In this document: positions 46,214 through 57,885 of the stretch, piece by piece
Layout of the letters: each line of letters starts with the position of its first letter
Numbering within the stretch: the first letter of the stretch is position 1
DNA from: Coleophoma eucalyptorum
Lineage: Eukaryota > Ascomycota > Leotiomycetes > Helotiales > Dermateaceae
Reading direction: 5' to 3'
Length of the DNA: 64,000 nucleotides
Assembly (NCBI GenBank): GCA_026120035.1
Contig: JALRME010000029.1
Coordinates: 124,001 to 188,000 of the forward strand
The notes under the pieces: generated by a model
Told to the model about the DNA's origin: nothing
The model's database searches: none
The model's input: only the letters and a program-made list of their open reading frames with translations
Program-made: the position numbers and the translations under genes

Positions 46214-47997
46214 ATGTCTATGTTAACAGTAACGCCCAAGGAGTAAGTTTCCCTCGCGTATTATTTGGAAAAGGACTAATGATCAAGCAGGGGTATCAAT
46301 ATCACTGTTGATGACTTGCTAGAAGCTACGAAGGAGCTAGGATATGAACTCGACCCAGCTGTTAGAGATGATTACACAACTCTTCTCGGTGCAACATTCA
46401 ATGCACTACAGGTTGTCTCTGAAATGGAAGGTGTGTAGAGAGAAACACATGACCAAACATACAATTTCTAATACATAGCAGATTACCAGCCAATGCCGAA
46501 TCTAGATCAAGCACCAAGAGAAGAGATCCATTTTCCTGAAAAGAAAGACAACCCAGACAATGCCTGGGGATGGAAGTTCAAGCTCAAGCATAAGAACCCA
46601 TCCACTGACCTGCTGAAAGATAAAACCATCTGCGTAAAAGACAACATCTGTGTCGCAGGGGTCACATGTATGGTAGGAACGGATTCTTTCGTAGACTGGG
46701 TTCCAAAAACAGATGCCACAATCATCACACGCATGATCGAAGCCGGCGCGTGCATCACAGGGAAATCCGTATGCGAGAACCTCAGCGTGAGCTGTTCCAG
46801 CTTCAGTGCTGCAACCGGGCCAATAAACAACCCTTATGCAGAAGGTTATAGTGCTGGAGGAAGCAGTTCTGGGACTGGAAATCTTGTGGCGCTGAATAAA
46901 GTCGATATGGGGATTGGTTGCGACCAGGGTGGCTCAATTCGAATTCCTGCTGGCCTTTGTGGTCTATATGGCTTTAAGGCCACGGCGGGCTTAATTCCCT
47001 ATACCGGTATCGTTAGTAATGAGGCGATTGTTGATTATGCTGGTCCTATGACGAGGACTTGTATGGAAAATGCTGTTCTACTCGAGGTCTTGGCTGGTGT
47101 TGGTAAGTTGGTTTCTAAGGGTATAGATTTTAACTAACTGGGTTAGATGGACTTGACGATAGACAGCGTGCTGGTACGCCATTTCCAAAGGATATTCCAA
47201 AATATGCCGAACTTTTGAAACAGAGTGAGGGCATCAAAGGCATGAAAATCGGCATATTGAAGGAGGCCATCTCATTTTCAGGAATCGACCCTGAAGTCGA
47301 AGCAAAATTTCGAGCAGCCGCAGCCGTCTTCTCAGAGCTAGGGGCTGTGGTAGAAGAAGTTAGTATCCCGCTACACAGCATAGCACCAGTTGTGTTCAGT
47401 GCTATGAGCAAGCAGGGAAGCCATATCGGGAGATTAGGAAGATCAACAGGACGAAGGCAAGTTATGCTTACCGATATGTACGAGAAGATGTTGCCATACA
47501 CACAGGAGTCGATCGACAAGGTAATGCCTCACTCTCCGATTCAGGGTTCACCTTCAGACAGCTTATATTTCTAGATGAGTATTGTGAGCAAAGCAAGCCA
47601 ATTCAGTGGCGAGTACAGCTGGAAAAAATTCCCACACATTTATGCTAAAGCTGTCAACATCAACCGAAAAATCGCAGAGGCATATGATGAGGCGCTCGAG
47701 AACTACGACGTGCTGATCATGCCAACCACAATTACGCCTGCTGATCCATTGCCAGCAGCGGATGCCTCACCTCTGGAAAAGATGAGCAAGACGGCAGGGA
47801 AATTGGAGAATACTTGCCCTTTCAACGCTTCTGGCCACCCGGCTTTGGCTATGCCTATTGGCTTCGTGACTGCAAATCAAAATAAAGAGGTTCGTGTACC
47901 GACTAGTTTGCAAATTGTGGGGAAGAACTTTGATGAAGCTACAATCCTGAAGGTAGCGTATGCTTGGGAATGCGAGAAGGATTGGAAGAAGTTCTAA
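46214..47997 (+). CDS. Amidase-signature family hydrolase
   Basis: Five exons (46214-46242, 46291-46430, 46479-47102, 47147-47520, 47575-47997) encode 529 residues. The 29-bp first exon gives MSMLTVTPKE; exon 2 completes a helical N-terminus. The catalytic Ser-cisSer-Lys set is complete: K110 in ICVKDNI, S185 in SAGGSSSG and S209 in DQGGSIRIPA. The spacings of 75 and 24 residues equal those of the well-studied fatty-acid amide hydrolase. The C-terminal part has MPTTITPADPLP and FNASGHPALAMPIGF. The enzyme hydrolyses an amide or related bond, releasing ammonia or an amine; the substrate is unknown. The final intron ends directly before an ATG (47575), so an internal start is not needed. Its divergent neighbour is an NCS1 permease. 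Confidence 0.95.
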
Positions 47998-48580
47998 GGA
48001 TGAATGAGGTCTTGCTTTGTAAATAAGTCTTTGGCTGTAATTAAAACGATGTGTTATATTGATAAATTACTTTACAACATGGACTTTACCTCTCATTTCC
48101 TGTGGTTGCAGCCATTTGGTCTTTATTGACCAGGAAAGATCTTACAGTTGTGCATTGAAGGTAACAGCAGATGAGAGAGCTATAGGTAGCACGCGGCTCC
48201 GTACCACAGAGAAACAAGATATGATTGGCATTCCTGAGAATCTGTTTGCGAGCTCCCGAAAGTACACCCGCTTCTCAGATATCTCCTCGGGCTTAATCCT
48301 CTTAGGGACGACCAGTCGGTTTTCTTTCGTGAACAGGTTTCATCGCTGAGTACAAATTGTCCTAAACTACCTAAGCTAAGAAATACGTATACTTCCTAGC
48401 TGGTAATAGTTTTGATTATTTGTGTTTCTGTAGGTAAGAATTGATTTAGATTCAGCTACTTAAAGACAGCTAATGGACCTCCGATATATTGTAAATTAGT
48501 ATCGTTCACTTAAGTACGCACAGTTTCACAAACTTCAGGAAATAATTTTAGTGCTACAAGTATCTCAGACCATCGTCAAT
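47998..48580. other. Intergenic between amidase and I66-like genes
   Basis: A 580-bp AT-rich gap with the amidase 3' flank and the promoter of the small downstream gene. No other feature. Confidence 0.5.
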
Positions 48581-49390
48581 ATGATCCTTTCCAATGGGTT
48601 CTATCTCATCTCAACCATGGCTCTAGACCAGGGCCTTAGCTACATATCACGTCCCAGAATCGAGGATCGCTCTTTGATGCCCAAACGAGTTGTCCTGAAC
48701 CCACCATATGACACTGGTACCAAGGTACATACCAATCTTTATTCTATACTAATGATTGTATATATCTAGCATATCACCAAGTCTGCACACTTTGTCCTAT
48801 CTGAGAATCATATATGAGTACCAAATTCTATAACTGGTTGATATGAAACTGATTCTAAGCGAACAGTGGCTTTTCAACAAAGAACCAGATGAGAAATTCA
48901 CATTGAAGAATCAGAATTCTCCGGTGGGTGTGCTTGAAGATAAGCTCGTTGATTTCCTGCTTGGTGAGCCGGGGCCAGAGAAATGGATGATTACTCCGAG
49001 ACCCAATCATGGAGAGGATGTCTATACGTGAGTTTGTTCTTTGTTCATCTCTTCATCTCTTCATGCGCTGGGGATTTTATGAGAAGTGGTTGAAATGTCC
49101 TAAGCTTTTATTTCTTTTTATTTCCAGAGTGATAGAGTATGGATTTCCAGGGGTTTGTGCTAATATATGATATAGGATCGAGACAAGTGATGGAAGAGGC
49201 TGGGTATTGGCTGAGCAGGAGCCCTACACACAGGTATGTTGCCTTCTTCGTTTGGGTCAACCTAGTTATCGATACTAATAATAACCAGATTTCTATTCGA
49301 CCCCTGATCATAGCACTTACCTATCCTCCTATTTTCCCTGCCAATGAGTTGTTTAAGATCAAGGCTATCCCTGGGTATGGTGAGTTATAG
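48581..49390 (+). CDS. Peptidase-inhibitor I66-like small protein
   Basis: Four exons, 48581-48724, 48867-49027, 49176-49233 and 49289-49390, encode 154 residues; all junctions are GT-AG and keep frame. No single exon exceeds 54 codons, so the gene is easy to miss. The protein begins MILSNGFYLIST, then SYISRPRIEDRSLMPKRVVL, a mid part with GVLEDKLVDFLL and KWMITPRPNHG, and ends with GWVLAEQEPYTQISIRPLI and PPIFPANELFKI. The short beta-rich blocks and these motifs resemble the beta-trefoil serine-protease inhibitors of family I66 (cnispin group). I make this match from memory of the family pattern. There is no signal peptide, so it is probably cytosolic. Family members inhibit trypsin-like proteases and are thought to serve defence or protease control. 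Confidence 0.72.
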
Positions 49391-50049
49391 AAATCTCTGT
49401 GAAGCAGGGGTTGCTTTTGAAGACTGCATTACAACTACTTCAAATCGCTGGGGAGATGGACTTGAGTCTTGTTTCATTGATAATCAAAAGAAAGAAACAA
49501 AATAAAATAAAATGTCTAGCTGCTTCAATTTCTACTTCCTCCCTTGTTTTTAAACATCGGACCTTGTTGGCCCTTCCACATCAACAAGTTAAGCGATGCA
49601 CTGTACGTTTGCTGGAATTAAGTCAATTCTAAAACACATAAACATCCTCCGACCTAAATAATGCGTTATTCTGGTCTCGAGCACAGTTTCATATACCCTA
49701 TCAATAACTTCTTGTATTTTCTTACCAATATGCGAAGTGGGGAGTGCGGAGTTCTCAGCGCATACGACAAAATTCATCAGGAAACGGGAGGTAGGGAATG
49801 ATGCTTAGGGTGAGAAGGGCTTTGGATTCCAATATTAAGTGGAAAGGAATCTGAACCCTTCCAATAGGTAGAACAGCGCGTATTTGATCACAAAAACAAA
49901 ACACTGGACGCTTAAGCAGATCATGCAGACAAACTCATTCGAGAAAGCTAATTTTCATATCGCTGGCAACTCCAAGTCGGCTTGTTGTGACCTTTTCTAA
50001 GATTCTATTTCTCGTAATTCATCGCTGCGTTAATAGCTTATAAAGAGGT
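49391..50049. other. Convergent 3' flanks
   Basis: A 660-bp gap between the I66-like gene and the converging UVRAG-like gene. No further feature is seen. Confidence 0.5.
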
Positions 50050-51744
50050 TCATCTATGGACATTTTCGCGCAGGCCACTTGTCCGCAGACTGTGCCTATG
50101 TTCCAAAGGGAACGGAAGCGTGACAGGCATCTGACTAGCCTTTCGGCCATTACCTCCATTCTCCAGAGCTTTCCTTGCATCTCCAACTCCAACTCCGCTA
50201 TCAACACTGGCGCTCCTCGAACCCATAGGTGTTGCCCGGCCAGTAAGCAAGCCACGTACTCCTCCAGCTTTCCTTGCTGGTAGCTCTTCGTTCCCGGCCG
50301 AGGCGATATACAACAAGAATTTAAGGTTTGGCAGTGTCTGTCGAATGTCCATAACTCTTAGACCCTGGCTTTCGACCAGGAATTCAATATCCTTGTTTAA
50401 CAGGAATACCCCATATTCGAAGCGGAACCGAACCGTCCCTTTCATATACAGAGGGTAGGTGCGCTGATTATCTTGCAAGATAGAGATTTCATCCCGAATT
50501 AAAGACCTTGAGCCAGACGCGCTGATGGGATAAGGTAGTGGAACACTGAGATAATACTGAAGCATGTCCACCAAGCGAGCAACATAACCCAGGGCTGCCG
50601 ATATCACATCTTCGTCCGAGTCCTCATAAGATGTATTCGGTAGTTTCAAACCACATATTGTAAATAGCAAAGGTTGGTCGGTACCTTCTATCGGGAATAT
50701 TTGGATCAATTCCTCGCAGATCCGCCTCCTCTGCCCTCGCATTTTCTCGATCGTATCTCGTAGCAGATTTCGGGAATCTTGAAGCTTCCCTTGCGCATTA
50801 TCAACATCTTCTTGCGTTCGCCGTTGTAACTCTTCTCCTTTCTTTATTGCTTCTCTGCGACTAGCGATTGAAGCTTTAAGCTCAGCACGTCTTCGAATTG
50901 AGTGCTTGAGGAGTTTGCGCTCTGCAGTGACATAGCGTGATGCCAGAGCAGCTTCTTCCTCTGCTTGTGGCGATTCGTCAATGGGCGTGTTCTCTAATAT
51001 TGCGTTAATCTGTTTCGCCAGCTCTTCTCTAGTTGCAAGCGCATCTTGTATAGATTCGTCCAGATTAGAAAGTCGCATGAGAGCGTTGTAGGAAGAGGTA
51101 GGTAAAGCAGGAATGGGTTTGGGTTTCGGTGGTTTAGACGCTACATCGAGGGTATATATCCCGTCGGTGAGATGGAATAGTATACAATTGGAAGGAAATG
51201 GGTGGTTTCCCAGCGTGCCAATGAATTGGAGCGATTGCAGATTCACTTCCTCCTCAATCAGAGGGACAAAATCCCCTTGCTTCTTGACCCATATCCGGAC
51301 GGTGACAATATTTAGTCGGGTTGTTGCTGGACCAAACGCAGATAGGTCAAAGAACCTGAAGGTTGGATTCATTGCCTTTTCCACTACTTCACTGACATAG
51401 ACAGGATCTTCGCTGGCTGCACAGTGCAATGAAAAGAAAGTGTCTGCCATCCTGCTCTCGATGACATCCTCAAGCTTCTTCTGTCTGACATCCGCACTAG
51501 CATTCACCCAGGTTGTTGTACTTGATCTGCGAGTCCTGGGGCGCAGATCTCCCGACGAGTGTGAATGATGAAGCTGATGTTCGCGCAAAGCCTCAAGCTT
51601 GGGAGGTGATTTAAGAAGGGCTCCATCATCAATTGTGTGCCCTCGGGGTCGTGAAAGAGTCAAGTTGCGAACATAGATTCCTTGAAGATGCCGCAACCTA
51701 CGGTTGTGAGCCAGAAGCAGAGGCCGAGAGGTCTCGGCGGCCAT
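50050..51744 (-). CDS. UVRAG/Vps38/Atg14-like PI3-kinase subunit
   Basis: A single uninterrupted exon of 564 residues on the minus strand. The first 100 residues are basic and disordered. A C2-like beta domain follows (FFSLHCAASEDPVYVSEVVEKAMNP to FHLTDGIYTLDVASKP), then a coiled coil (about 230-345) and the BARA2-type domain, with PLLFTICGLKLPN and ALGYVARLVDMLQYYLSVPLPYPI. This order is that of the UV-radiation-resistance/Atg14 family. The C2-like domain favours UVRAG/Vps38, which belongs to the Vps34-Vps30 complex II for endosomal PI3P, over Atg14. The tail beyond about 490 is Gly/Ser-rich and disordered. ATG 51744 is the first in-frame ATG. Confidence 0.9.
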   Translation of the reverse strand: MAAETSRPLLLAHNRRLRHLQGIYVRNLTLSRPRGHTIDDGALLKSPPKLEALREHQLHHSHSSGDLRPRTRRSSTTTWVNASADVRQKKLEDVIESRMADTFFSLHCAASEDPVYVSEVVEKAMNPTFRFFDLSAFGPATTRLNIVTVRIWVKKQGDFVPLIEEEVNLQSLQFIGTLGNHPFPSNCILFHLTDGIYTLDVASKPPKPKPIPALPTSSYNALMRLSNLDESIQDALATREELAKQINAILENTPIDESPQAEEEAALASRYVTAERKLLKHSIRRRAELKASIASRREAIKKGEELQRRTQEDVDNAQGKLQDSRNLLRDTIEKMRGQRRRICEELIQIFPIEGTDQPLLFTICGLKLPNTSYEDSDEDVISAALGYVARLVDMLQYYLSVPLPYPISASGSRSLIRDEISILQDNQRTYPLYMKGTVRFRFEYGVFLLNKDIEFLVESQGLRVMDIRQTLPNLKFLLYIASAGNEELPARKAGGVRGLLTGRATPMGSRSASVDSGVGVGDARKALENGGNGRKASQMPVTLPFPLEHRHSLRTSGLRENVHR

Positions 51745-52245
51745 GTTGGTGGCCTTGGAGATTGTTGTTGTTGCGCATCGCTTGATGTGAGTTGCGCGAG
51801 AACGTCACTGCGCCGTGCTGTGGATCTCAGCCTTGCAAAGAGGCTGAAGTCATTCGTAGTAAAGGTGTACCGCCTTATTTAACGTCCACATACATACCAG
51901 AATATACATTGCTTACATGACCATGGGATAAATATGTGCATTGTTATCCGAAATCACTATATGAGACTCGAGCTTCACTCTCAATGTTAAAAACCCAAAG
52001 TAATCACGTACGGTACAACTGATGATCAGTATCATGAAATTCGCATGTATTATGAGTCCGTCTAAAATCCGACTCCACGCCCACGGCAAGAGCAATGAGA
52101 AAGTTGCTGGCTTGGCTAATTGCGAAATAGACAAAGGAAAGTTTGCAATGCCAAATCTTAGCAATGCGCTGCAGTGCGAATAGATTTTGCTATTGCTTAG
52201 CATCAATTCGCATCTGCAGAGAAGTCACAGCCAGACCATATATTC
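51745..52245. other. Intergenic between Rae1 3' end and UVRAG-like 5' end
   Basis: A 500-bp gap; both genes run on the minus strand. It should hold the UVRAG-like promoter. No other feature. Confidence 0.5.
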
Positions 52246-53536
52246 CTAACGCCGAAGTCCAGACGACACTGACTTCTTTTGATGACAGTCTTCTTCCGTA
52301 GTCTGATGTAGCATGATCTTGTTTGGGTGTTGTGGACTATTCGAGACATGTCCTTTGCTCCAGTCATAGCTTATAGCATAAGCCCAGAACTTACCATCAT
52401 AATTATATCCTGTTGCTGTAATGCTCCCACCTACAGCTTGGTAATGTGTAAGCCTGTGCTTGTTCTTCGGGTCCCAAAAGTGAAAGGTCCCATCGGATCC
52501 AGCTGTACTAAAAGTGCCCTCAAATGGATGAATAGAAATTGCGTTGACGGGATAGACATCTGTTGTGGTGCTACTGATCTGATGTCGGTGGCACTTAAAA
52601 GAGAAGTTGTTGGGCCTAAATTCATTTAGCACCTAGCTTCTTATATAGAATGACACACTGGAAATCTCACTTATCAATGTCGTTATTAGTCAGTGCATGG
52701 ATACTGACTCTACCCTCAATCCCTCCAATTGCGACAGTCTTTCCATCTTCGAAGCAAGTAATGCATCGAGTCTGATGCTTGAGAGGGCTTTCTGTCTGCA
52801 TGAATATTGCTGTTGGGCTTTTCAGATGGACTGCAATAATATGGCGTCCAGCTGTTGCTAGGGCGAGCACATTATCTCTTGTATCCATTCTAGTCCTTCC
52901 ATTAGCAGACGCTCAAATAACACATCTCATCTTCAGCATACCCATATATTCGGTCTGGGAATTGCAGTGTAGCAATTGGTGTGGTTGGAGAAACACGTGG
53001 GTCCCAGTATCGGAGAGTCTTGTCCCACGAGCCAGTTGCAATGATTGGGGTTGTGCCAATTCCTTCCAGGAATCTGACTGATTTAATGGGGCCGTCATGA
53101 GCGCCAACCTGCTGTGCCTCAGAGCTGTTTCCTCTTAGATCGATCATCCGAACAGTCTTGTCGGCGCTCGCACCAATGACCACAGCTCCATTCTGTCCCG
53201 TGTAAGTTTGAAACAGATCGAGCTACTGAATAGGTTCTGGCAGCAAAACAGACATACCTTGGTCCAGTGGCAGTCAAATACAGGGCCTTTGAAGTCAAAA
53301 GAAGCAACACCAATACCTGTTGTTTGTTGTGTAATGTCGTAGATGCGAACCTTATTGTCCCACGATGCTACTGCCAAATGGTTGGCTACTGGGGACCAAG
53401 CAAGGGCTGAGATACTATCATTAGGAGGACTTGCAAGTGTAATATCTGTGGTGGTAGGAAGGCCGTTTGTTGGGGTTCTATTAGCCGTTGGTGGTGGTGT
53501 CGGGTTGGAGAAACGAGAGCTTATGAGTCCCGGCAT
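52246..53536 (-). CDS. rae1: mRNA export factor Rae1/Gle2 (WD40)
   Basis: Four exons on the minus strand, 53536-53258, 53192-52942, 52889-52671 and 52615-52246, encode 372 residues; introns are 52-65 bp. The WD repeats show LASPPNDSISALAWSPVANHLAVASWDNKVRIYD, here cited as ALAWSP and ASWDNKVRIYD, then ASADKTVRMIDLR, TGSWDKTLRYWDPR and SDGTFHFWD. Across the last two introns the family tail appears: NKPNNFSFKCHR and YDGKFWAYAISYDWSKG. Seven blades are expected. Rae1 docks at nuclear-pore protein Nup98 through a GLEBS motif and helps mRNA export and spindle function. The start at 53536 fits the usual short N-terminus. Confidence 0.96.
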
Positions 53537-54627
53537 GTTGGCTCGTTGAATGGTTGCACTTGATGCAATCGTGAAGCCGGCCTAAGATTGATCTGAAGGA
53601 AGCCAGGAATAAATACGCTCTTAAAATGTGTGACTGTTGCCTACACACGCGCCAGGGTAAAGTGAATACTAGAAAGGAACAGAAAGGAAGAATATCTCCT
53701 TAATGGAATATCACTTCAGACTGGGACAAGCAAGGATTCAAAGTTGTGCTTGTCACACCAAAGCAGCCAAGCAGCTTTTATGTGCGTTTATAACACACCT
53801 TCATGGAAGCCTGTAAACAACAAAGATACCACTTTGAGCCTGGCATCCACCCCTGGACTATCAAAGCTAGAAGAACCTCCGTATCTAAGGGTTGTCTCTA
53901 TCTTCCAAACTACATAAAGTCACTGCCTGTGTATATAGCTACAGACATGGCCATCGATATGGCTTATTGGAGTCTTATACTGTAGCACCATGGAATTTCA
54001 AGAGAAAACAATACACGGGCATGTTCCAGTTACACTTCATTTTCGGTCACAACACGCTTATGCCTGTGACCAACCACTGCAACTTCACAGTAGGTCGATG
54101 AGTTTAAACGATTATTCAATCATCTGCAATGATAACTGAAGTTAGAGCGGCTAGAAAATTTGGTCGCAGCATCATCATTCACAACTATGGTAAACGGTCA
54201 GAACCCCACATCCTGCACGGCAATCGCCTTCATGGACGTCTCCGGCGAAAAGATAGGACGAATACGAAAGGCAGACATCAGAATGCAACAGGATGTGAAG
54301 TAGCCCACAAATAATGATTCATTAATCTAGGTTACTACCTATTGACAGAATTCGCTATGGAGATTGTTCGTGGATGGTGTTGGCAGGTTTATTAACCAGA
54401 AAGACATTAGGTTAGATGACTAGGATGAGCTCGCCTGCTAACTCGTAAGCATCTCATGTTTTGACAAGGCTGAGAGACAGCCGAGGACAACTCTATTCAG
54501 ACACGCGGCATTAATGAAAGATAGCTCTGTACATACGCGCATCAATCTTCTTTGGAACAGTCTTTCGGTATTAAATTGATGTGTGACTACTGCCAGACAA
54601 CTGTTTAATCCAAGGTCCGAAAACATA
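53537..54627. promoter_or_regulatory. Shared divergent promoter, Rae1 and Vps53
   Basis: A 1.09-kb stretch between divergent start codons of two housekeeping genes. Short open frames at 53803-54314 lack motifs. Confidence 0.5.
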
Positions 54628-57245
54628 ATGACCAGCGTGGTGGAAACACCCTCATCTCTAGATGTTGGTAAGCGTTCGACTACCCACCAACAGGCTCTTG
54701 CTCCGTCTATGTACTGATGTTGTGTTTACTGCAGCCGACTACAACCCAATAGATAGCTTGAATGCTATATTCTCACATTCTTCCACGCTCTCCTCGATTG
54801 GGATAACTGCTTCCGCTCTCGAGGCTCATCAAGATGACCTCTCAGACTCCATCGCGACTCTCGTTGCTGCACAAGCATACAGCGAAGACTCGAGTCTACA
54901 GCGTATGCAGTCTGCGAAAGACGAGCTTGCACAACTCTTTCGAAAGATCGAATCGGTCAGAACACGAGCGATCGAGACCGAGCACACAATCACCTCCATG
55001 ACTGCGGAAATCAAACGGCTTGATGGAACAAAACGGAATCTCACGCTTAGCATGACAGCTCTCAAAAGACTGCAGATGCTCACAACTGCATATGAACAAT
55101 TAAGAGGATTGGCCAAAACGAGGCAATATAGGGAATGTGCAAGTCTGTTACAAGCGGTACTTCAACTCATGAAGCATTTCAACAGTTACCGAAGTATTGA
55201 TCAGATCGCAACACTGAGTCGAAATGTGGCAGATCTTCAGCGGGAGCTGCTAGAACAGGTCTGCGAAGACTTTGAGATCGCATTCGCAAAGGGCGAGCTT
55301 GGAATCAAGAAGCCGGTATTGGCAGAAGCATGCTTGGTCATGGATGCGCTCGGCGAGAATGCTAGAGCGCGTTTGGTGACCTGGTACGTAAATACCCAGC
55401 TTAGGGAGTATAGACAGGTATTTAGGGGGAACGATGAGGCTGGGAGCCTGGACAACATTGGCAGAAGATACAGTTGGTTCCGGCGTATGTTAAAGACATA
55501 CGAGGATGAGCATGCCGGCATTTTCCCCTACTCCTGGCATGTTAACGAGGTACTAGCAAATGCCTTCTGTGAAGGCACAAGGGATGATTTCAAGGGAATC
55601 CTCGAAAGAAGTATGCGACGGTCAGATGGAGGACGTATCGACGTGAATCTATTGCTTAGCTGTTTGCAAGAAACCATGGACTTTGAGCACAACTTGGAGA
55701 AGCGCTTTGCTAGCGAGCCACGGGCCAGCATTGACACTTTAAGCTCAATGGAAGATCGACCGCAAACCTTTGATCGTTCCATATCAGAGGCTTTCGAGCC
55801 CTACCTGAGCTTGTGGGTTGAATCACAGGACAAGCAACTGGCTACTATGATACCAAAATACCGCAATGGACCGCTCATTCCTCCGGACGAGGAGTTCTCA
55901 TCCCAAGCTGTCATACCATCCTCGATCGAGCTGTTCCATTTCTACAAACTTACACTTGCACAATGCGCCAAGTTATCCACAGGAGAGCGCCTATTGGAAT
56001 TATCTAGAACATTGGCAAAATATCTGGACGAATATGCACAGCAAGTACTGTTGCACTTCCTCCAGTCACCAGGTGGTCCAAGTCTACAAAACATCATCTT
56101 GGTCTTGAACACAGCCGATTACTGGCACACAAATACTCAGCAATTGGAGGACAACATAAAGAAACGGATAGACACGGAGTTTGCTCCAAAGGTCGATCTC
56201 TCATCTCAATCTGACACATTCATGGGTGTTGCCAGTGCTTCGGTACTGGCACTCGTACATCGAGTTGAGGTTGCTTGTGAAGCCACTTGGCGCGAGATGA
56301 AGAATACGAACTGGAGCAAGATGGAGAGCGTAGGTGACCAGAGTTCCTACGTTGCAGAGCTCCTCAAACATGTGAATGCGCAGGCGGAGGAGATCCTACC
56401 CTTGGTGAGCAAGCAACAGTATGCCCGAGCATTTTGCGATAATCTTGTGGAGTATTTTGCCAATGCCTATATCGCAAACATTGTGCAATGTCGACCTGTG
56501 TCTGAGGTTGGCGCTGAACAGGTAAGCTGTATTCCCCACTAGAAATATGCAACAAACTGACACCATGTAGATGCTTCTTGATAAGTATGTTCTCACGAAA
56601 GGATTCACTTCTTTGCTGTCTCATTCGCCATCATTTTCGGATAAAGAACCTCCAGCAGGCTTTGTGAAGCGAGTGAACCAGAGCATGACGCGTTTGGATC
56701 CTTTACTCAAGACCCTTCAAGTCCGTCCCTCGCCACCAGAAGGTCTGGTTCAGGCATATCTCATACATATTGGAGATCGGTCAGATACGAATTTCCGCAA
56801 GATACTAGAAATGAAGGGCATACGAAAGCAAGATCAGCCCGCCCTTGTTGAAATGTTCGGCATGCATCGTGACGGGAAATCGAATAATCATCTCGTTCAG
56901 AATTCCGCGCTTTTGACGCCGCTGATGCAGACAGGAGGTCTCGGTAGTTCGGGTCTTGGTGGTGCGGCTCTGGGTGGCACGGCGCCCACTCTACAAACGA
57001 GATTTGACGCTGCCGGTTTCGGAGAGAAATTATTCAGCGCTGCTCGGGACGGTGTGGAACGAATGGGAACTGTGGGTGTAGGAGAGAGAGTTGGAAGTCC
57101 TCTCAGTTCAGATGACGCGAAAGCCACTGTTGCAGGAAACCTACAAAACATTGGCAAGTTCTTCCGCCGTGATATGAGTGGGTTTGGGGGAATAGGTGGT
57201 AGATTTGCCAAGACGTCTGGTAGCACTGATGATACTGTTCGTTGA
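54628..57245 (+). CDS. vps53: GARP complex subunit Vps53
   Basis: Three exons, 54628-54667, 54735-56521 and 56571-57245, encode 833 residues. The 40-bp first exon gives MTSVVETPSSLDV; splicing (67-bp intron, donor GTAAGC) joins it to ADYNPIDSLNAIF. A longer frame starting at 54662 only reads through that intron. Family motifs are YNPIDSLNAIFS, the coiled-coil ELAQLFRKIESVRTRAIETE, EIKRLDGTKRNLTLSMTAL, RRYSWFRRMLKTYEDEHAGIFP and EVLANAFCEGTRDD. The last exon holds the C-terminal helical region and a Gly-rich tail (GLGSSGLGGAALGG). GARP tethers endosome-derived vesicles to the trans-Golgi network. Confidence 0.95.
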
Positions 57246-57885
57246 AGCATGTTGAGTGACAACTCTTTGGTTGGCTCGACGTGGTCGCACTTCTGGGTAT
57301 TAATGGCAGGATTCTAGAAGATGGAGCAACTGGTGCTGGTCTAGAATGTTGTTTCATAACCATAATAATATTCTGAAGAGTCAATAGCACTTAAATTTAA
57401 AGTGGAGGTATTATCCATGACTGAGGAAAGCTTTCTTAGCTAACGAGTCCACTGAAAAGGGTGAGGTCGAGAATCAACATGAGGATATACTGATTGTTGA
57501 TAAAAGCACAGGGTCTGATGTGATTTTGCCACGATTTGTCAGCAAGGCTGGACTCGGCCAAAATCGACTTTTTGAAATCAAGCGTAACGGGAGTTGTAAT
57601 CAACTGCGACCCAGAACCTTCTCCCCATACCGACCACGACAGAGTCCACTTTTCCCACCTTACTGCCAATCTGTACAAATACTTCCGAAACGTCATTCTT
57701 CCTCCGAGGACCATTTCAATTGAACTCTTTCTTGACACAAACAAACCGTCAAGACGTTTTCTTCAGCCCTTAAACGTACCTTACGCTCAGGTGTAACGGG
57801 ATTCTCTATCGCAGCGACAGCCAGCGTTCAACAAAAACCATCCTTTCAGAATAATAGTAGTCTCATCAAGAGCGCAGAGAAGAGA
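57246..57885. other. Intergenic between Vps53 and thioredoxin reductase
   Basis: A 640-bp gap with the Vps53 3' flank and the reductase promoter. Short frames (for example 57536-57796) are not convincing. Confidence 0.5.

Noticed and set aside
54662..54734. Alternative ATG start of Vps53 at 54662
   Set aside because: It lies across a GTAAGC-CAG intron; the spliced start at 54628 gives a consistent N-terminus.
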